From NCBI GenBank assembly GCA_036785325.1, contig JAXIVH010000017.1:7709545-7773544 (forward strand): a DNA stretch of 64,000 nucleotides, read 5' to 3'. Below are positions 21,966 to 31,270 of this stretch, piece by piece; the stretch's first letter is position 1; each line of letters starts with the position of its first letter. The notes under the pieces were generated by a model. The model worked only from the letters and a program-made list of their open reading frames with translations. It made no database searches and was not told the DNA's origin. This DNA comes from Urophycis tenuis. Lineage: Eukaryota; Chordata; Actinopteri; Gadiformes; Phycidae. Position numbers and translations under genes: made by a program.

Positions 21966-24413
21966 ATGAGTGGCAACCGAGCTCCTCAGCCCGTTGAAAG
22001 TTGGGGCCGGTGCGGGCAAGCCCAGGTCCACCCATGTCTTCCTGAAAAACTCAAGGAGCGCTTGCGCCCTCCCCCCGCTGCTGCTTGAAAAACAGTGAGG
22101 GCCTCCCCAGCCCTGCAACAGTTCCCTCTTTTCCAGCCACTTCATGACTCAATAGACCTGACCCGACACTGTGACAGGCGCGTCGCCGAAGGTCGACCTG
22201 GTCTTGTGCTTCGCGACCTGTTTGAGGACACAATGAGTAAAACAGACATATCACATTACATTACATTACAATATATGACAGAGCTTTACTGAAGAGATGA
22301 ATGGAGATGAAAACATACATATATAACGTAGCAGGACCCGGCTGGCTTTGCCTCCTCCACCTCCTGGCACGTCATATTCTTTATGACGGTTATCCTGTGG
22401 CCGGTCTCGCTAACTATTAGACCGGCCAGCAGGGACAGGAATCTGTTGATGTGTGTTCTGGTCTTGGTTTTCTTGGTTTTCATGGCGATGTCTAAGAAAA
22501 CGCAGATAAAAAATACAAGAAAAATTATGCATTGACAATTGTAAGTCATTAACACCCTTATAATTTTGGATATGTAAACTTACAGATAGACTTACTGAAA
22601 TTTTTGGCCAGGAGGGCATTTGATTTTGTCATGTAAGTCCGGTGAAGTGAAAGGGGGAGGACGTTGTCTGGAATGTAGAATAGAATAGAATAGAGCAGAA
22701 ATTGACAACCATACCAGATTTCCTGCGTCTGACACTGACCACGTGGGTCATGATGCTTCCCCTTAAGTTTCGAAGCTCCCGACTTAGCTCCTCCGACAGC
22801 CCCCCCACTTTGCGGGAGGAGAGGCGGACGCCCTTTGGCCAGACCCTCTGAATCCATTTCAGGAAATCCTGAACATCAAGGATTTTCTTCTTGATCGTGG
22901 TTGGCTTGAGATTCGCGTCTCTCCATGTACTTATTGCACTAAAAACGTTTTAAAAGGCAGTTTTTTGGGGGGCTTTATGCAAATGGCAACTTCTTTGACA
23001 CACATGACCACATGAGCAATCATCACATCACAGTACTGCCTGAGCTCGTTGTGGTCCTGCAGGTACAGCAGGTCCTTGTGGGGCACTGCCGTTCGCAGCA
23101 TTGACTAAAAACTGCCGGACAGACTGAACACGCTGCTGGTTATTACTCCTTTCTTTGGTCGTTGCGCCGTCGGAACTGATTCGTGCCGCGTACTGGGAGA
23201 GGAGTCTCTCTAAAAAAATGCAGCAGGCAGTTAACATTAAATTACATTACCCTTAACTGACAGTTGTTTTCCAATGCGGTTTACTGTTAGGTACAGGATA
23301 TTGGTTACAGTCCCTGGAGCGATGTAGGTTTGGGTGTCTTGCTCAGGGGCGCTTCAGCCATGAATCGAGGTGTAGGGAGAGGTAAGGGTGGGATTTAAAC
23401 CTGCAACCCTCTCATCTTAAGTCAACCTCCCTAACCATGGCTGCCTCCGTTAAGCAAGGAAATGAATCTTTGGAGAGATGTGGGGGAAAAAACATTTAAA
23501 AATATACATACCATAACCCGGTGCCTCATTTTCTTCGTCGCTGACCGGGTCCTTCCTCTTCTGCCGCTTTTTCCTTGCTTCCTTCTTGGCTCCAATGAGC
23601 TTCTTTATCCTCAATCGCAGCATGAGGTTGTTGTGGCGCAGGCGGCGAAGGGATTCGTCCCGCAGGCGGCAAGCTGGGCACTGGCCTGAGGGGGACTCAG
23701 AGGTGGAAGGCGCGGGCGTGGGGTGGGAGGAGGAGGGGGCGGCGGCGTTGGAGGGGGTGGTGGCGTTGGAGGAGCCGGCGGCGTTGGAGGCGGCGGCGGC
23801 ATTGGAGGGGGCGGCGGCGTTGCCGGATGGCAGGACGGGGTCGGGCGGGATATTATCCAAGTCCTCGGCAGTCACGTCCAGGGTGGTTACCATTGGCACG
23901 AAGGGCATTTGGGCCCGCAGGGTTCTCAGGCCCTGTATGGCCTTTTGTTTGACTGCCTGGTGATACAAGTCCCTCTGTTGTTGGGGCTAATAAATAAGAA
24001 ATATGAGTCTTTATTTGGTAAGAACTACAGACAGGGTCTTTGGGATATTCCCAATGTTGTGTGTGTAAATATCTGTGCAAAAAGCTCACCGTCCACTCCG
24101 AATGGCAAGTGCGGAAATGCTTATCTAGACGTTTAAAGCTCCGCCTGCACGGATCGCACGCCAGCTTGCCCTTATATCCACTAAAGTAAATAAAGGAAAA
24201 TATAACTTAAAAAACTGAACTTATCAAAATAAACTATCATCAAGAGTTAGTATATCTGACATTGAGTTGACAAATATTGTTTTTAAAAAATCACCGCGCA
24301 GTCATGGCCATCATCAGAAGGTCAAGTTCGTCCGTGTTTTGTACATTATGGCCCTTCTTAAGGTGCTGCCTCAACCAATTGTACGTGTGACCACACAAGT
24401 CACACTGCGTCAT
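21966..24413 (-). pseudogene. Crypton-like gene, zinc-finger and N-terminal catalytic exons
   Basis: Exon 24413 to about 24295 starts MTQCDLCGHTYNWLRQHLKK, a C2H2 finger; a second finger (CDPCRRSFKRLDKHFRTCH) is at 24187-24090. Exon 23987-23512 gives an Ala/Asn/Ser/Pro-rich segment from a GGCGTTGGAGGC-type trinucleotide-like repeat and a CPACRLRDE motif. Exon 23210 to about 23030 follows. Then come about 22925-22740 (FLKWIQRVWPKGVRLSS), 22675-22600, 22490-22325 (SETGHRITVIKNMTCQEVEE) and 22210-21966 (HKTRSTFG, GLRSSVATH). HKT probably marks the beta-hairpin Lys region. An in-frame TGA sits near 22147, between HKTRSTFG and the Arg-His exon end. Confidence 0.6.
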
Positions 24414-24653
24414 TCTGAAAGTAGTTACACATGTGATAACATACACAAAGAACAATGTAAAGAAAAACAAAAAAGTTTGTGTAAACAGATGGAAAGTGTC
24501 TTGACATTTTCAGTTTTTAATTGATAAGATTGTATGTTGAAAGGAAAACAGTGTCCAAAGTCATCAGCATTGGGGTTAGAACAACAGACAGAGAATTTGG
24601 AATCTTCACAATGTTGTGGAATTACAACGTGGCCTCGAATGGGTGCTTTAAAG

Positions 24654-25584
24654 CAGGGGTGTCAAACTCATTTTGGTTCAGGGGCCACATACAGCCTAAT
24701 GAGATGTCAAGTGGGCCGCACTAGTAGCCTGGGAATTCCCATGCTGCTTTGCGCGCAATTTCATTCTCACTGCAAAGACAGCCTGGAAACCACTGCCCTT
24801 ATTTTCCCCTGAGTTAGGGAACCAATCACAGAACGGGGGGGGCAGCAATACGATGACGACGTCTATGCACGACACCGAAGCTTGTAGCGTGTTAATCCAA
24901 CATGGCAGCGGACATAACGTTACCGTTCGATGCAGCTTTAGAAAGTGTATTAAGTAGCTGTTGTAGCAATTAATTTAATTTTAGTAGCTAATTTTTAGTA
25001 GCAATTGGCTATGAATCGCGCGCAAAGCAGCATGTGAAGAACCAGACACCATTTGATAGACATTCGTAGCGCCCAATAAACGGCTCTAGGCATTCGTAAA
25101 CCACGCCTCAAATACGAGAAAATGCACACCTAGTTCCCAGACCACCATCTCATCGAGATGTGGACGCGTCAGCCAGGCTACCGCACTAGTGCAATCACAC
25201 CAGAATTACCTATACATAACAATAAGTCCATGCTTTCCCCTTTGTTTTCATGCAAAGAAGTACAGTAATCTTCATATTTAATGAAATATCCTTTTACAAA
25301 ACATACCATGAACAACCTCAGATTTAAGGTTTCCACAAGATGTTGTATTTTCGCCATGATGAGTCTCATAGTGGCGCCGGATATTATATTCCTTGAGCAC
25401 CGACACTTGTTGATCACACACCAAGCACACAGGTTTCCCACTCAATGATAGAATAGAATGGTTTTAAGAATTTCGAGTTTGTGTCTTTTATGCATTTTTG
25501 TACTTTCAAAATTCATCCAGCGGGCCGGGTTGAGCCCCCTATCGGGCCGGCTTTGGCCCGCGGGCCGTATGTTTGACACCCCTG
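24654..25584 (+). mobile_element. Charlie-type hAT element
   Basis: Ends CAGGGGTGTCAAACTCATTT and GTTTGACACCCCTG, the hallmark termini of Charlie-like hATs. CTTTAAAG is duplicated on both sides (24646-24653 and 25585-25592). Contains GGGCCGCACTAG and GGCCCGCGGGCC subterminal motifs typical of the family, no transposase, and a nested 456-bp MITE. Confidence 0.93.
24725..25180 (+). mobile_element. 456-bp MITE with 9-bp target duplication
   Basis: TAGCCTGG at 24725 and CCAGGCTA ending at 25180 are inverted ends. CCGCACTAG is repeated exactly at 24716-24724 and 25181-25189. Nine bases is the length usual for MULE-type elements; the superfamily is otherwise unassigned. Confidence 0.75.
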
Positions 25585-25855
25585 CTTTAAAGTGTAATGA
25601 CTTAACTCCACACACAAAGTGTACAAATAAATGTTTTTCTAACACTACAGTCTTCCACCAAACTGTAAGCCTTCCTTCCCTCTCACATATCTCCTCTCAA
25701 ACGATTAAGTGGAGAGAGAGAGATGCTAACTGACTAAATGTGCATGCAAACATTAAAACTGGTCATCAGCATTTAAAGTCTAATGACTTTACTCCACACA
25801 CAAAGTGTACAGTAATGTAGTAATTAGTCAGTAATTACAAGAACAAAAAATAGCA

Positions 25856-26060
25856 CACTTACCTCTCTGAAGAGCTTTAAGTATCAACCCTGCAGTCTTT
25901 AATCAAAAATATTTCCTGAAGCGAACAGAAAAATATCCTCTCTTGCTGGTCTCTTGCTGGTCTGGTCTCGTCTCAACTGAGCAGGTGGAGAAAGAGAAAC
26001 TGAAAAAGAGACTCTAATTGGCTGCATGTGCTGTACATGTGTGTGTCCATGAGGGCAGTG
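25856..26060 (-). other. Possible 5' noncoding exon of the Crypton-like gene
   Basis: On the minus strand, CTTCAGAGAG followed by GTAAGTGTGC makes a strong donor at about 25862. No start codon is used here. It could be the untranslated first exon of the Crypton-like gene whose ATG lies at 24413. Confidence 0.3.
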
Positions 26061-26077
26061 CATGTTAACATTAAAGG

Positions 26078-26301
26078 GGAGGTAAGATGATTTTTTTTTT
26101 CAAATAAACAACATAATTTGGTAGAGAATAATTCTCAGATACCCCAAAAGTCTTTTTTGATAGTTGTATCCACCTAAAAGCCATTAAAACGGTTTTTGAA
26201 AAAAAATAAAGGTGGGGTAAGATGAAAAATTGTGTTTTTGGCAACACTATTTGGTAGAGCACAATTCTAAGATACCCCAGAAGTCTTTTTTTTTCACTAA
26301 A
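26078..26301. repeat. Two diverged tandem copies of a ~120-bp AT-rich unit
   Basis: The blocks GGTAAGATGA..TTTGGTAGAG..GATACCCCAAAAGTCTTTT and GGTAAGATGA..TTTGGTAGAG..GATACCCCAGAAGTCTTTT follow each other directly upstream of the LINE. Confidence 0.75.
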
Positions 26302-29300
26302 AGCCTTTAACCAAGATGGCGCCGCGGATGGTCGCCTCGGTGTGTTGGTGCGCGTTGTTTTGTTTTGTTTTGTGTTTAAACTCCGTCTTTTGCGATGGCA
26401 CCCGGAGCTCTTTCACCAGAGAAGAGCTCATGAACATCAGGGTAACAACGCCAGAGGATTTATTTCCTACTTTCGCTCTCCCAACATTGGAAATTTTGGA
26501 CATTCTGGTCAAAGGTGCGCTCACCTTTGCTCACGCAGTAAAACGTCGGAGGAGAGGAAAACGTGCCGGTGCGCTTGTGCGTCTTCGCCAGCGCGGATTA
26601 CGCACACCTCTACCGGGTATATTTCTCTCTAACGTGCGTTCACTGCCCAACAAACTGGACGAATTACAACTGCTGTTGGGAAAAAACAGGGACTTTTATT
26701 CATCCGCTGTTTTGTGCTTTACGGAGACGTGGCTTTGTGGCTTAATACCGGACTCTGCGCTGCAGCTGGCAGGCTTCCAACTCTACAGAGCGGACAGAGA
26801 CGCGGAACTCTCCGGCAAAACAAAAGGTGGAGGAATCTGTTTTTACATCAACAGTGGTTGGTGCAACGACGTGACGGCGATCCAGCAGCACTGTTCTCCT
26901 GATCTGGAATCTTACTTCATAAACTGTAAGCCCTTTTATTCACCCCGTGAGTTCGCTTCATTCATTCTGGTCGGTGTTTACATTCCACCGTCGGCCAACG
27001 TGCAGGACGCACAGCGCATGCTCGCCGACCAGATACTGTGTGTGGAGCGTACCAACCCGGACTCCTTAGTTATTGTCGTTGGTGATTTTAACAAAGGAAA
27101 CCTCACTCACGAACTCCCTAAATATAGACAGTTTATTAAATGCCCGACCAGAGAGGAGAACATTCTGGATCACTGTTACACCACAGTCAGGGATGCCTAT
27201 CACGCCGTCCCCCGTGCTGCACTGGGACACTCTGACCACGTCATGGTCCACCTGATTCCTGCGTACAGGCAGAAATTAAAGCTCTGCAAACCTGTAGTGA
27301 GGACATCAAAGAAGTGGACCAGTGAGGCCGTGGAGGATCTCCAGGCGTGTTTGGACTCTACTGACTGGGATGTGTTCAGGACTGCTACCAAAAGTCTGGA
27401 TGAGTACACAGAGGCTGTGACGTCCTACATCAGTTTCTGTGAGGACAGCTGCATTCCAACACGCACCAGGGTGAGTTACAACAATGACAAACCCTGGTTC
27501 ACAGCCAAACTCAGAAGGTTAAGGTTGGATAAGGAAGTTGCCTTCAGGAGTGGGGACAAAGACAGTTATAAAGAGGCGAAGTACAAGTTTGGCAAGGCGG
27601 TGAAAGAGGCTAAACGACTGTACTCTGAGAAGCTCCAACACCACTTCTCAGCCAACGACTCTGCGTCTGTCTGGAAAGGGCTTAGGCAAATCACCAACTA
27701 CAAGCCTAAAGCCCCCCACTCCATCAACGACCATCGTCTGGCCAATGACCTGAACGAGTTCTACTGCCGCTTTGAAAGACAAAGGGACAGTCCTGCAACC
27801 ATCCCCCATGACACCTCCCAACAGCTCCAGCTTATCACCTCCCCCACCTCAGTGGGGGCCTGGGCACCTCCACCAATGCCAAACTTAAAGGTCCCCCCCT
27901 CGACCCCCCCACCCACCTCAGTGACGACTCTTTCCATCCATGAGAGGGACGTCAACAAACTCTTCAGGAGACAGAACCCCCGGAAAGCTGCTGGACCGGA
28001 TTCTGTCTCCCCATCCACCTTGAAGCACTGTGCTGATCAGCTGTCTCCAGTGTTCACAGACATTTTCAACACCTCACTGGAGACATGTCACGTGCCAGCC
28101 TGCTTCAAGACCTCTACCATCATTCCTGTCCCCAAGAAGCCAAGGACCACAGGACTTAACGACTTCAGACCCGTCGCCCTGACCTCTGTGGTTATGAAGT
28201 CCTTTGAGCGCCTTGTGCTCTCACACCTGAAAGGCATCACCGACCCCCTCCTGGACCCCCTGCAGTTTGCCTACAGAGCCAACAGGTCTGTAGACGATGC
28301 AGTCAACTTGGCCTTCCACTACATCCTCCAGCACCTGGACTCCGCAGGAACCTACGCCAGGATCCTGTTTGTGGATTTCAGCTCTGCTTTCAACACCATC
28401 ATCCCGGCTCTGCTTCAGGAGAAGCTCTCCCAGCTTAGTGTGCCTGACTCCACCTGCAGGTGGATTACAGACTTCCTGTCTGACAGGAAGCAGCATGTGA
28501 AGCTGGGAAAATGCATCTCCGACTCACAGACCATCAGCACCGGTTCCCCCCAGGGCTGTGTTCTTTCTCCTCTGCTCTTCTCCCTGTACACAAACAGCTG
28601 CACCTCCAGTCACCAGTCCGTCAAGCTTCTGAAGTTTGCGGATGACACCACCCTCATTGGACTCATTTCTGATGGTGATGAGTCTGACTACAGGTGGGAG
28701 ATAGACCATCTGGTGACATGGTGCAGCCGGAACAACCTAGAGCTCAACGCTCTAAAGACAGTGGAGATGGTTGTGGACTTCAGGAAGTACTCAGCCTCAC
28801 CTGCCCCCATCACCCTCTGCGACTACACAATTGACACTGTGGAGTCTTTCCGCTTCCTGGGAACTGTCATCTCCCAGGATCTCAAGTGGGAGCTGAACAT
28901 CAGCTCCCTCATCAAGAAAGCCCAGCAGAGGATGTACTTCCTTAGGCAGCTGAAGAAATTCAACCTGCCCAGGACAATGATGGTGCACTTCTACTCCTCC
29001 ATCATTGAGTCCATCCTCACCTCCTCCATCACCATCTGGTTCGCTGCTGCCACCGCCAAGGACAAGGGCAGACTGCAGCGCATCATTCGGTCTGCAGAGA
29101 AGGTGATTGGCTGCAATCTGCCGTCGCTCCAGGACCTGTACACCTCCAGGACCCTGAGGCGTGCAGGTAAGATTATGGCCGACCCCTCCCACCCCGGTCA
29201 CCATCTCTTTGCATCACTCCCCTCTGGCAGGAGGCTGCGGTCCATCAGGACCAAAACCTCACGGCATAAGAACAGTTTTTTCCCGTCTGCCACTAGCCTT

Positions 29301-29711
29301 GTCAACAAGGCCCGGAGCCCCCACTGACACTGACTCTCTCCCTCCCCCCACACAGACCTACATGCTACATTAACGTGGCATCTTCAGATCGTCTGCGTTA
29401 CATTAACGCACAGCGTGTACAGTGTGCACTCATTCGGGTCCACCATTTTTCCATTTTCCTCTGCATGCACTACTGCTCTGTATTCCATATCCATATTCAT
29501 ATTCATACTCATATTCATTGTACATTGTATATATATATTTATTTTATTTTATTATGGTTATTTTACTTTTCTACTTTTTTACTTTTTTTTACTTACTTAT
29601 ATTTTTAATACTGTTTTTTCCCTTGCACCAATTGCACCAAGTCGAATTCCTTGTAGGTGTAAACCTACTTGGCAATAAACTTGATTCTGATTCTGATTCT
29701 GATTCTGATTA
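26302..29711 (+). mobile_element. Full-length L2/CR1-type LINE
   Basis: The 5' end is CCAAGATGGCGCCGCGG (near 26311), a YY1-like start resembling other LINE promoters. One long ORF is followed by a short 3' UTR with an AT-rich stretch and a tail of GATTCT repeats (29685-29711). Ends and ORF look complete, so it is probably recent. Confidence 0.85.
26316..29327 (+). CDS. LINE ORF: AP-endonuclease plus reverse transcriptase, uninterrupted
   Basis: 1,003 codons from ATG 26316 to a TGA at 29325-29327. The N-terminal 95 residues include a hydrophobic start and a basic KRRRRGKR stretch. The apurinic-type endonuclease covers roughly residues 100-320 (FLSNVRSLPNKLDELQ, CFTETWL, VGVYIPPSAN, VVGDFN, LGHSDH). 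The reverse transcriptase covers about residues 590-850, with FVDFSSAFNTI (Asp near residue 685), GSPQGCVLSPLLFSLY and the FADD catalytic pair (residues 774-777). It makes the RNP for target-primed reverse transcription in the nucleus. No stop or shift was seen, unlike almost every other ORF in the window. No separate ORF1 was found. Confidence 0.9.
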   Translation: MAPRMVASVCWCALFCFVLCLNSVFCDGTRSSFTREELMNIRVTTPEDLFPTFALPTLEILDILVKGALTFAHAVKRRRRGKRAGALVRLRQRGLRTPLPGIFLSNVRSLPNKLDELQLLLGKNRDFYSSAVLCFTETWLCGLIPDSALQLAGFQLYRADRDAELSGKTKGGGICFYINSGWCNDVTAIQQHCSPDLESYFINCKPFYSPREFASFILVGVYIPPSANVQDAQRMLADQILCVERTNPDSLVIVVGDFNKGNLTHELPKYRQFIKCPTREENILDHCYTTVRDAYHAVPRAALGHSDHVMVHLIPAYRQKLKLCKPVVRTSKKWTSEAVEDLQACLDSTDWDVFRTATKSLDEYTEAVTSYISFCEDSCIPTRTRVSYNNDKPWFTAKLRRLRLDKEVAFRSGDKDSYKEAKYKFGKAVKEAKRLYSEKLQHHFSANDSASVWKGLRQITNYKPKAPHSINDHRLANDLNEFYCRFERQRDSPATIPHDTSQQLQLITSPTSVGAWAPPPMPNLKVPPSTPPPTSVTTLSIHERDVNKLFRRQNPRKAAGPDSVSPSTLKHCADQLSPVFTDIFNTSLETCHVPACFKTSTIIPVPKKPRTTGLNDFRPVALTSVVMKSFERLVLSHLKGITDPLLDPLQFAYRANRSVDDAVNLAFHYILQHLDSAGTYARILFVDFSSAFNTIIPALLQEKLSQLSVPDSTCRWITDFLSDRKQHVKLGKCISDSQTISTGSPQGCVLSPLLFSLYTNSCTSSHQSVKLLKFADDTTLIGLISDGDESDYRWEIDHLVTWCSRNNLELNALKTVEMVVDFRKYSASPAPITLCDYTIDTVESFRFLGTVISQDLKWELNISSLIKKAQQRMYFLRQLKKFNLPRTMMVHFYSSIIESILTSSITIWFAAATAKDKGRLQRIIRSAEKVIGCNLPSLQDLYTSRTLRRAGKIMADPSHPGHHLFASLPSGRRLRSIRTKTSRHKNSFFPSATSLVNKARSPH

Positions 29712-30067
29712 AGGTGCAGTGTCAATTGTACACTTTGTGTGTGGAGTTAAGTCATTACACTTTAAAGCACCCATTCGAGGCCACGTTGTAATTCCACAAC
29801 ATTGGGAAGATTCCAAATGCCCTCTCTGTTGTTCTAACCCCAATGCTGATGACTTTGGACATTTTCCTTTCAATAGACTTTGAAGCACCCATTTCGAGGC
29901 CAAGTTGCAATTCCACAACATTGTTAAGATTCCAAATTATTTGTCTGTTGTTCTAACCCCAATGCTGATGACTTTGGACACTGTTTTCCTTTCAACATAT
30001 ATGGAAGATATTAACCAAGTTAAAACTAGTACAATCATTGGGTTTTCCATGTAAAGCATTAAATAAC

Positions 30068-30470
30068 TGTGGAAAGAAACAGATGCCCACTCATAAATAC
30101 CTCCCTGGGTTCAACCCAAGGGTCACCCCCTGGTTCACCCCATGTTATCTTTAAGGTGCCTATTTAAATGCTTAGAGGTGGTCAGAACAGACATGGGGAG
30201 GATGGGCTGACTATATGATATGTGGTGATGGGTTCCGGCAGTAAAGGAAGGAAGGACCATTTCTGTATGGTATGGAATGTTTGAGGTGATGACATCATGT
30301 TTGGAAAACAGGACAAAAAGGGGCACACGGAGGATGTGTGTCAGTCACTTTGCAAACCGACTCAGGCTTTGTGTTGCTTCGCTACAAGCGATAATAAAGT
30401 CTTGATCATTCAAACTGCGGCCTCCCAGAACCCTCTTTCTTCTGTTAAGATATGTGCTTTAGCCACCACA
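30068..30470 (+). mobile_element. LTR of a retrotransposon
   Basis: Begins TGTGGAAAG and ends CCACCACA (TG..CA with inverted TGTGG/CCACA). Has AATAAAG at about 30392 and a TATTTAAATG TATA-like site near 30163. It is followed after 6 bases by TTGGCGTCACGAACAGG, which may be a primer-binding site, although its tRNA was not identified. No second LTR of this type was found. Confidence 0.65.
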
Positions 30471-31270
30471 TAATTTGGCGTCACGAACAGGATTGAAGAA
30501 AAGGGGCCAAGACGACTGCTTCGCTGCGGGTTGGCGTCCGCACAGACCACACTACGAGTGGCCACTCATTATAAAAAGGTAAGCGACGTTCTTGCTTATT
30601 AGTTATAGGAAACTGTGTGATCTGTGCTCGACCCATCCTAATGCTAAGCAGTAAGTCAAGTGTTTCTCCAAAAAATAAACCAGTGTTTAAAGAAAAAGAG
30701 GGGGAGGCCGGGAATGACTGCTCAGCATCAAATCATAGTTATTGTGGTTTACTAATTCATGTGTTATCCTTAATGCTTTGTGGTTTATTAACAAACTATG
30801 ATGCTCTGTGATATACTGAATTGACTAACCATAATGCTCTGTGGTTTACTAAATTGCTGAAATGTTTGTATTTTTGTTAAAGCCTGTGGGTACCGCTTTG
30901 TAGTACGAATTGGACTATAGATACTGCAGAGGGTTGAACGATCAGGTCCCTACACTATTAGGGTAAATTTTCCTAACCTAAATCCTGTGGCTGTCCTTTT
31001 GTAGTATAATTAGAGTATAGATATTGCACTGGAAGAACGGCAGGTCCCTAGTAAATGTTGCATTAGGGTAAATTGTTTTTTATTTTTAAATCCTGTGAAT
31101 ACCGCTTTATAGTACAATTAGTGAAGAAGTATTATAAAGGGCTGAACGGGCAGCTAGTCTGCAATACCACCTCCTACGGGGAGGGTGTGCCTCGTCAGAT
31201 TGGAATGTTTGTCTGAGATACCGCCTCCTACGGGGAGGGGCCGCTTCGTCAGACTTTAGAGATTGGGAAA
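30471..31270 (+). other. LTR leader region with short tandem repeats
   Basis: After the putative primer-binding site there is a good donor (AAAAAG/GTAAGC at 30578/30579). Three diverged ~104-bp units follow (starting near 30883, 30984 and 31092, each with CCTGTG..CTTT.TAGTA). Then come two ~52-bp units containing CCTCCTACGGGGAGG (31170 and 31225). No gag reading frame was recognised. Confidence 0.5.

Larger units (their letters stand above)
9334..24413 (-). pseudogene. Crypton-like tyrosine recombinase gene (whole span, split by insertions)
   Basis: A minus-strand, multi-exon gene. The order is two zinc-finger exons, a Pro/Ala/Ser-rich exon, a helical segment, then a tyrosine recombinase catalytic region spread over several exons. 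Candidate catalytic residues: Arg in SETGHRITV (22.4 kb), Arg and His in GLRSSVATH (21.97 kb), and His and Tyr in MCHDLGTSQKYY (10.4 kb). The exon ending at 21966 and the exon starting at 10454 join in phase 0 across an 11.5-kb intron that holds an IS3EU-like element, a solo LTR and a hAT. The frame is damaged: a shift near 23,110 and an in-frame TGA near 22,147. The recombinase assignment rests on the spacing and order of these motifs. Cryptons are DNA transposons mobilised by tyrosine recombinases; the ends of this one were not found. Confidence 0.6.
24537..29996. repeat. Inverted-repeat element interrupted by a hAT and a LINE
   Basis: The sequence from 24537 (TGTTGAAAGGAAAACAGTGT, then CATCAGCATTGGGGTTAGAA) recurs inverted at 29700-29996, ending CCTTTTCAACA-like at 29996 with TA outside both ends. 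Removing the Charlie hAT (24654-25584) and LINE (about 26302-29711) would leave roughly 1.1 kb with arms of at least 150 bp. It could be a TA-target MITE. Part of the right arm is itself duplicated (29760-29870 and 29880-29996). A related motif occurs at 9810-9860 and, inverted, at 24024-24058. Confidence 0.5.

Noticed and set aside
26316..26400. Signal-peptide-like hydrophobic start of the 1,003-codon ORF
   Set aside because: The rest is endonuclease plus reverse transcriptase of a LINE. A secreted product is not expected, and the hydrophobic stretch may partly precede the real start.
30471..30495. Assigning a specific primer tRNA to TTGGCGTCACGAACAGG
   Set aside because: The match to a particular tRNA 3' end could not be established without a search.
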